Positions 63,595-64,000 of a stretch of 64,000 nt of DNA are shown piece after piece (positions within the stretch are counted from its first letter, which is position 1; each line of letters begins with the position of its first letter). The stretch lies in contig JALMGJ010000011.1 in NCBI GenBank assembly GCA_023362775.1, forward strand, positions 17,720,001-17,784,000, in the 5' to 3' direction. This DNA is from Charina bottae. Lineage: Eukaryota; Chordata; Lepidosauria; Squamata; Charinaidae. The notes beneath the pieces were generated by a model, which saw nothing but the letters and a program-made list of their open reading frames with translations, made no database searches and was not told where the DNA came from. The translations under genes were made by a program, and so were the position numbers.

Positions 63595-64000
63595 TTAATT
63601 CAGAGATTCCTTTACAGCATTTCTAACATTTTGATACTTAATATCTACATGTTTGCTTCTCCCTCTGATTTTATCATTCTTTGCCATCTGTATACATGCT
63701 TCACTGTCTTCATATACAATTATAGGTTCCTCAATTGTTACATTAACATCCCTTAACAATTGCCTATACCATATGAGTTCTGAACATAGGTCAGATAGTG
63801 CAGCGTACTCTGCCTCTGCAGTAGATACGGCGACAGAACTGTTTCCGAGACCTCCACCCCACCAAGGTGTCACCAAACATAATTATCAATCCTGATATTG
63901 ATTTCCTATCATGCATATCATTGCCCCAATCACTATCTACATATCACTTAATATTCAATGGTTTACAAGGTTTAATTAATAAACATTTATTAATTGTTCC
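63595..64000 (-). pseudogene. Copia pol C-terminus (RNase H), broken, runs off the window
   Basis: The copia RNase H signatures are present: VDSDWGNDMHDRKSISG, VSTAEAEYAALSDLCSEL, EDSEACIQMAKN and GRSKHVDIKY. They fall in two frames with a shift near 63838, and a TGA lies just upstream of the first motif. The copy is therefore inactive. The rest of the element lies beyond the right edge. Confidence 0.8.

Noticed and set aside
1..64000. CRISPR arrays, operons, riboswitches, prophage
   Set aside because: The sequence is vertebrate nuclear DNA; the tandem repeats seen are microsatellites without spacers.

Overview
This is vertebrate nuclear DNA. Genes are far apart, introns follow GT-AG rules, and SINEs, LINEs and DNA-transposon relics are dense. 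The interspersed repeats point to a squamate reptile: SINEs with the Sauria-type body, 5S-rRNA-derived repeats, CR1, L1-like and Penelope-like elements, and a large palindromic hAT MITE family. I cannot name the species.

Three real protein-coding genes are visible, in the order and orientation I recall for human 16p11.2. ZNF668 (minus, 4291-6036) has a single coding exon with 17 C2H2 fingers. ZNF646 (plus, 21111-25985) also has a single coding exon, with about 32 fingers arranged largely as doublets. The two are head-to-head around a CpG-rich region (about 13.2-15.9 kb) that looks like their shared promoter. PRSS53/polyserase-3 (minus, 34975-51371) has ten coding exons that I joined by splice sites. 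They give 1701 nt in one frame (566 aa), including a 27-nt microexon. Its first S1 protease domain keeps the catalytic triad. The second has lost both the histidine and the serine, so PRSS53 here looks like an active protease fused to a pseudoprotease.

Layout: 1-3.6 kb intergenic with repeat relics; 3.6-6.1 kb ZNF668; 6.1-13.2 kb the presumed ZNF668 5' intron, with a 2.1-kb L1-like insertion; 13.2-15.9 kb CpG island; 15.9-21 kb the presumed ZNF646 5' intron, with Penelope-like and SINE insertions; 21-28 kb ZNF646 and its probable 3' UTR; 28-35 kb intergenic, with a non-LTR element whose reverse-transcriptase frame is still open; 35-51.4 kb PRSS53; 51.4-64 kb a repeat-rich tract with no recognised gene. 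That last tract holds a CR1 copy split by nested insertions and, at the right edge, the 3' end of a copia LTR element. VKORC1, expected next by synteny, was not seen.

The most distinctive signal outside the genes is a shared RNA-like signature, CTGANGA-N-[stem-loop]-GAAA, in several unrelated-looking repeat relics. It resembles the hammerhead-ribozyme core of Penelope-like retroelements. Comparisons with human proteins are from memory and were not computed.
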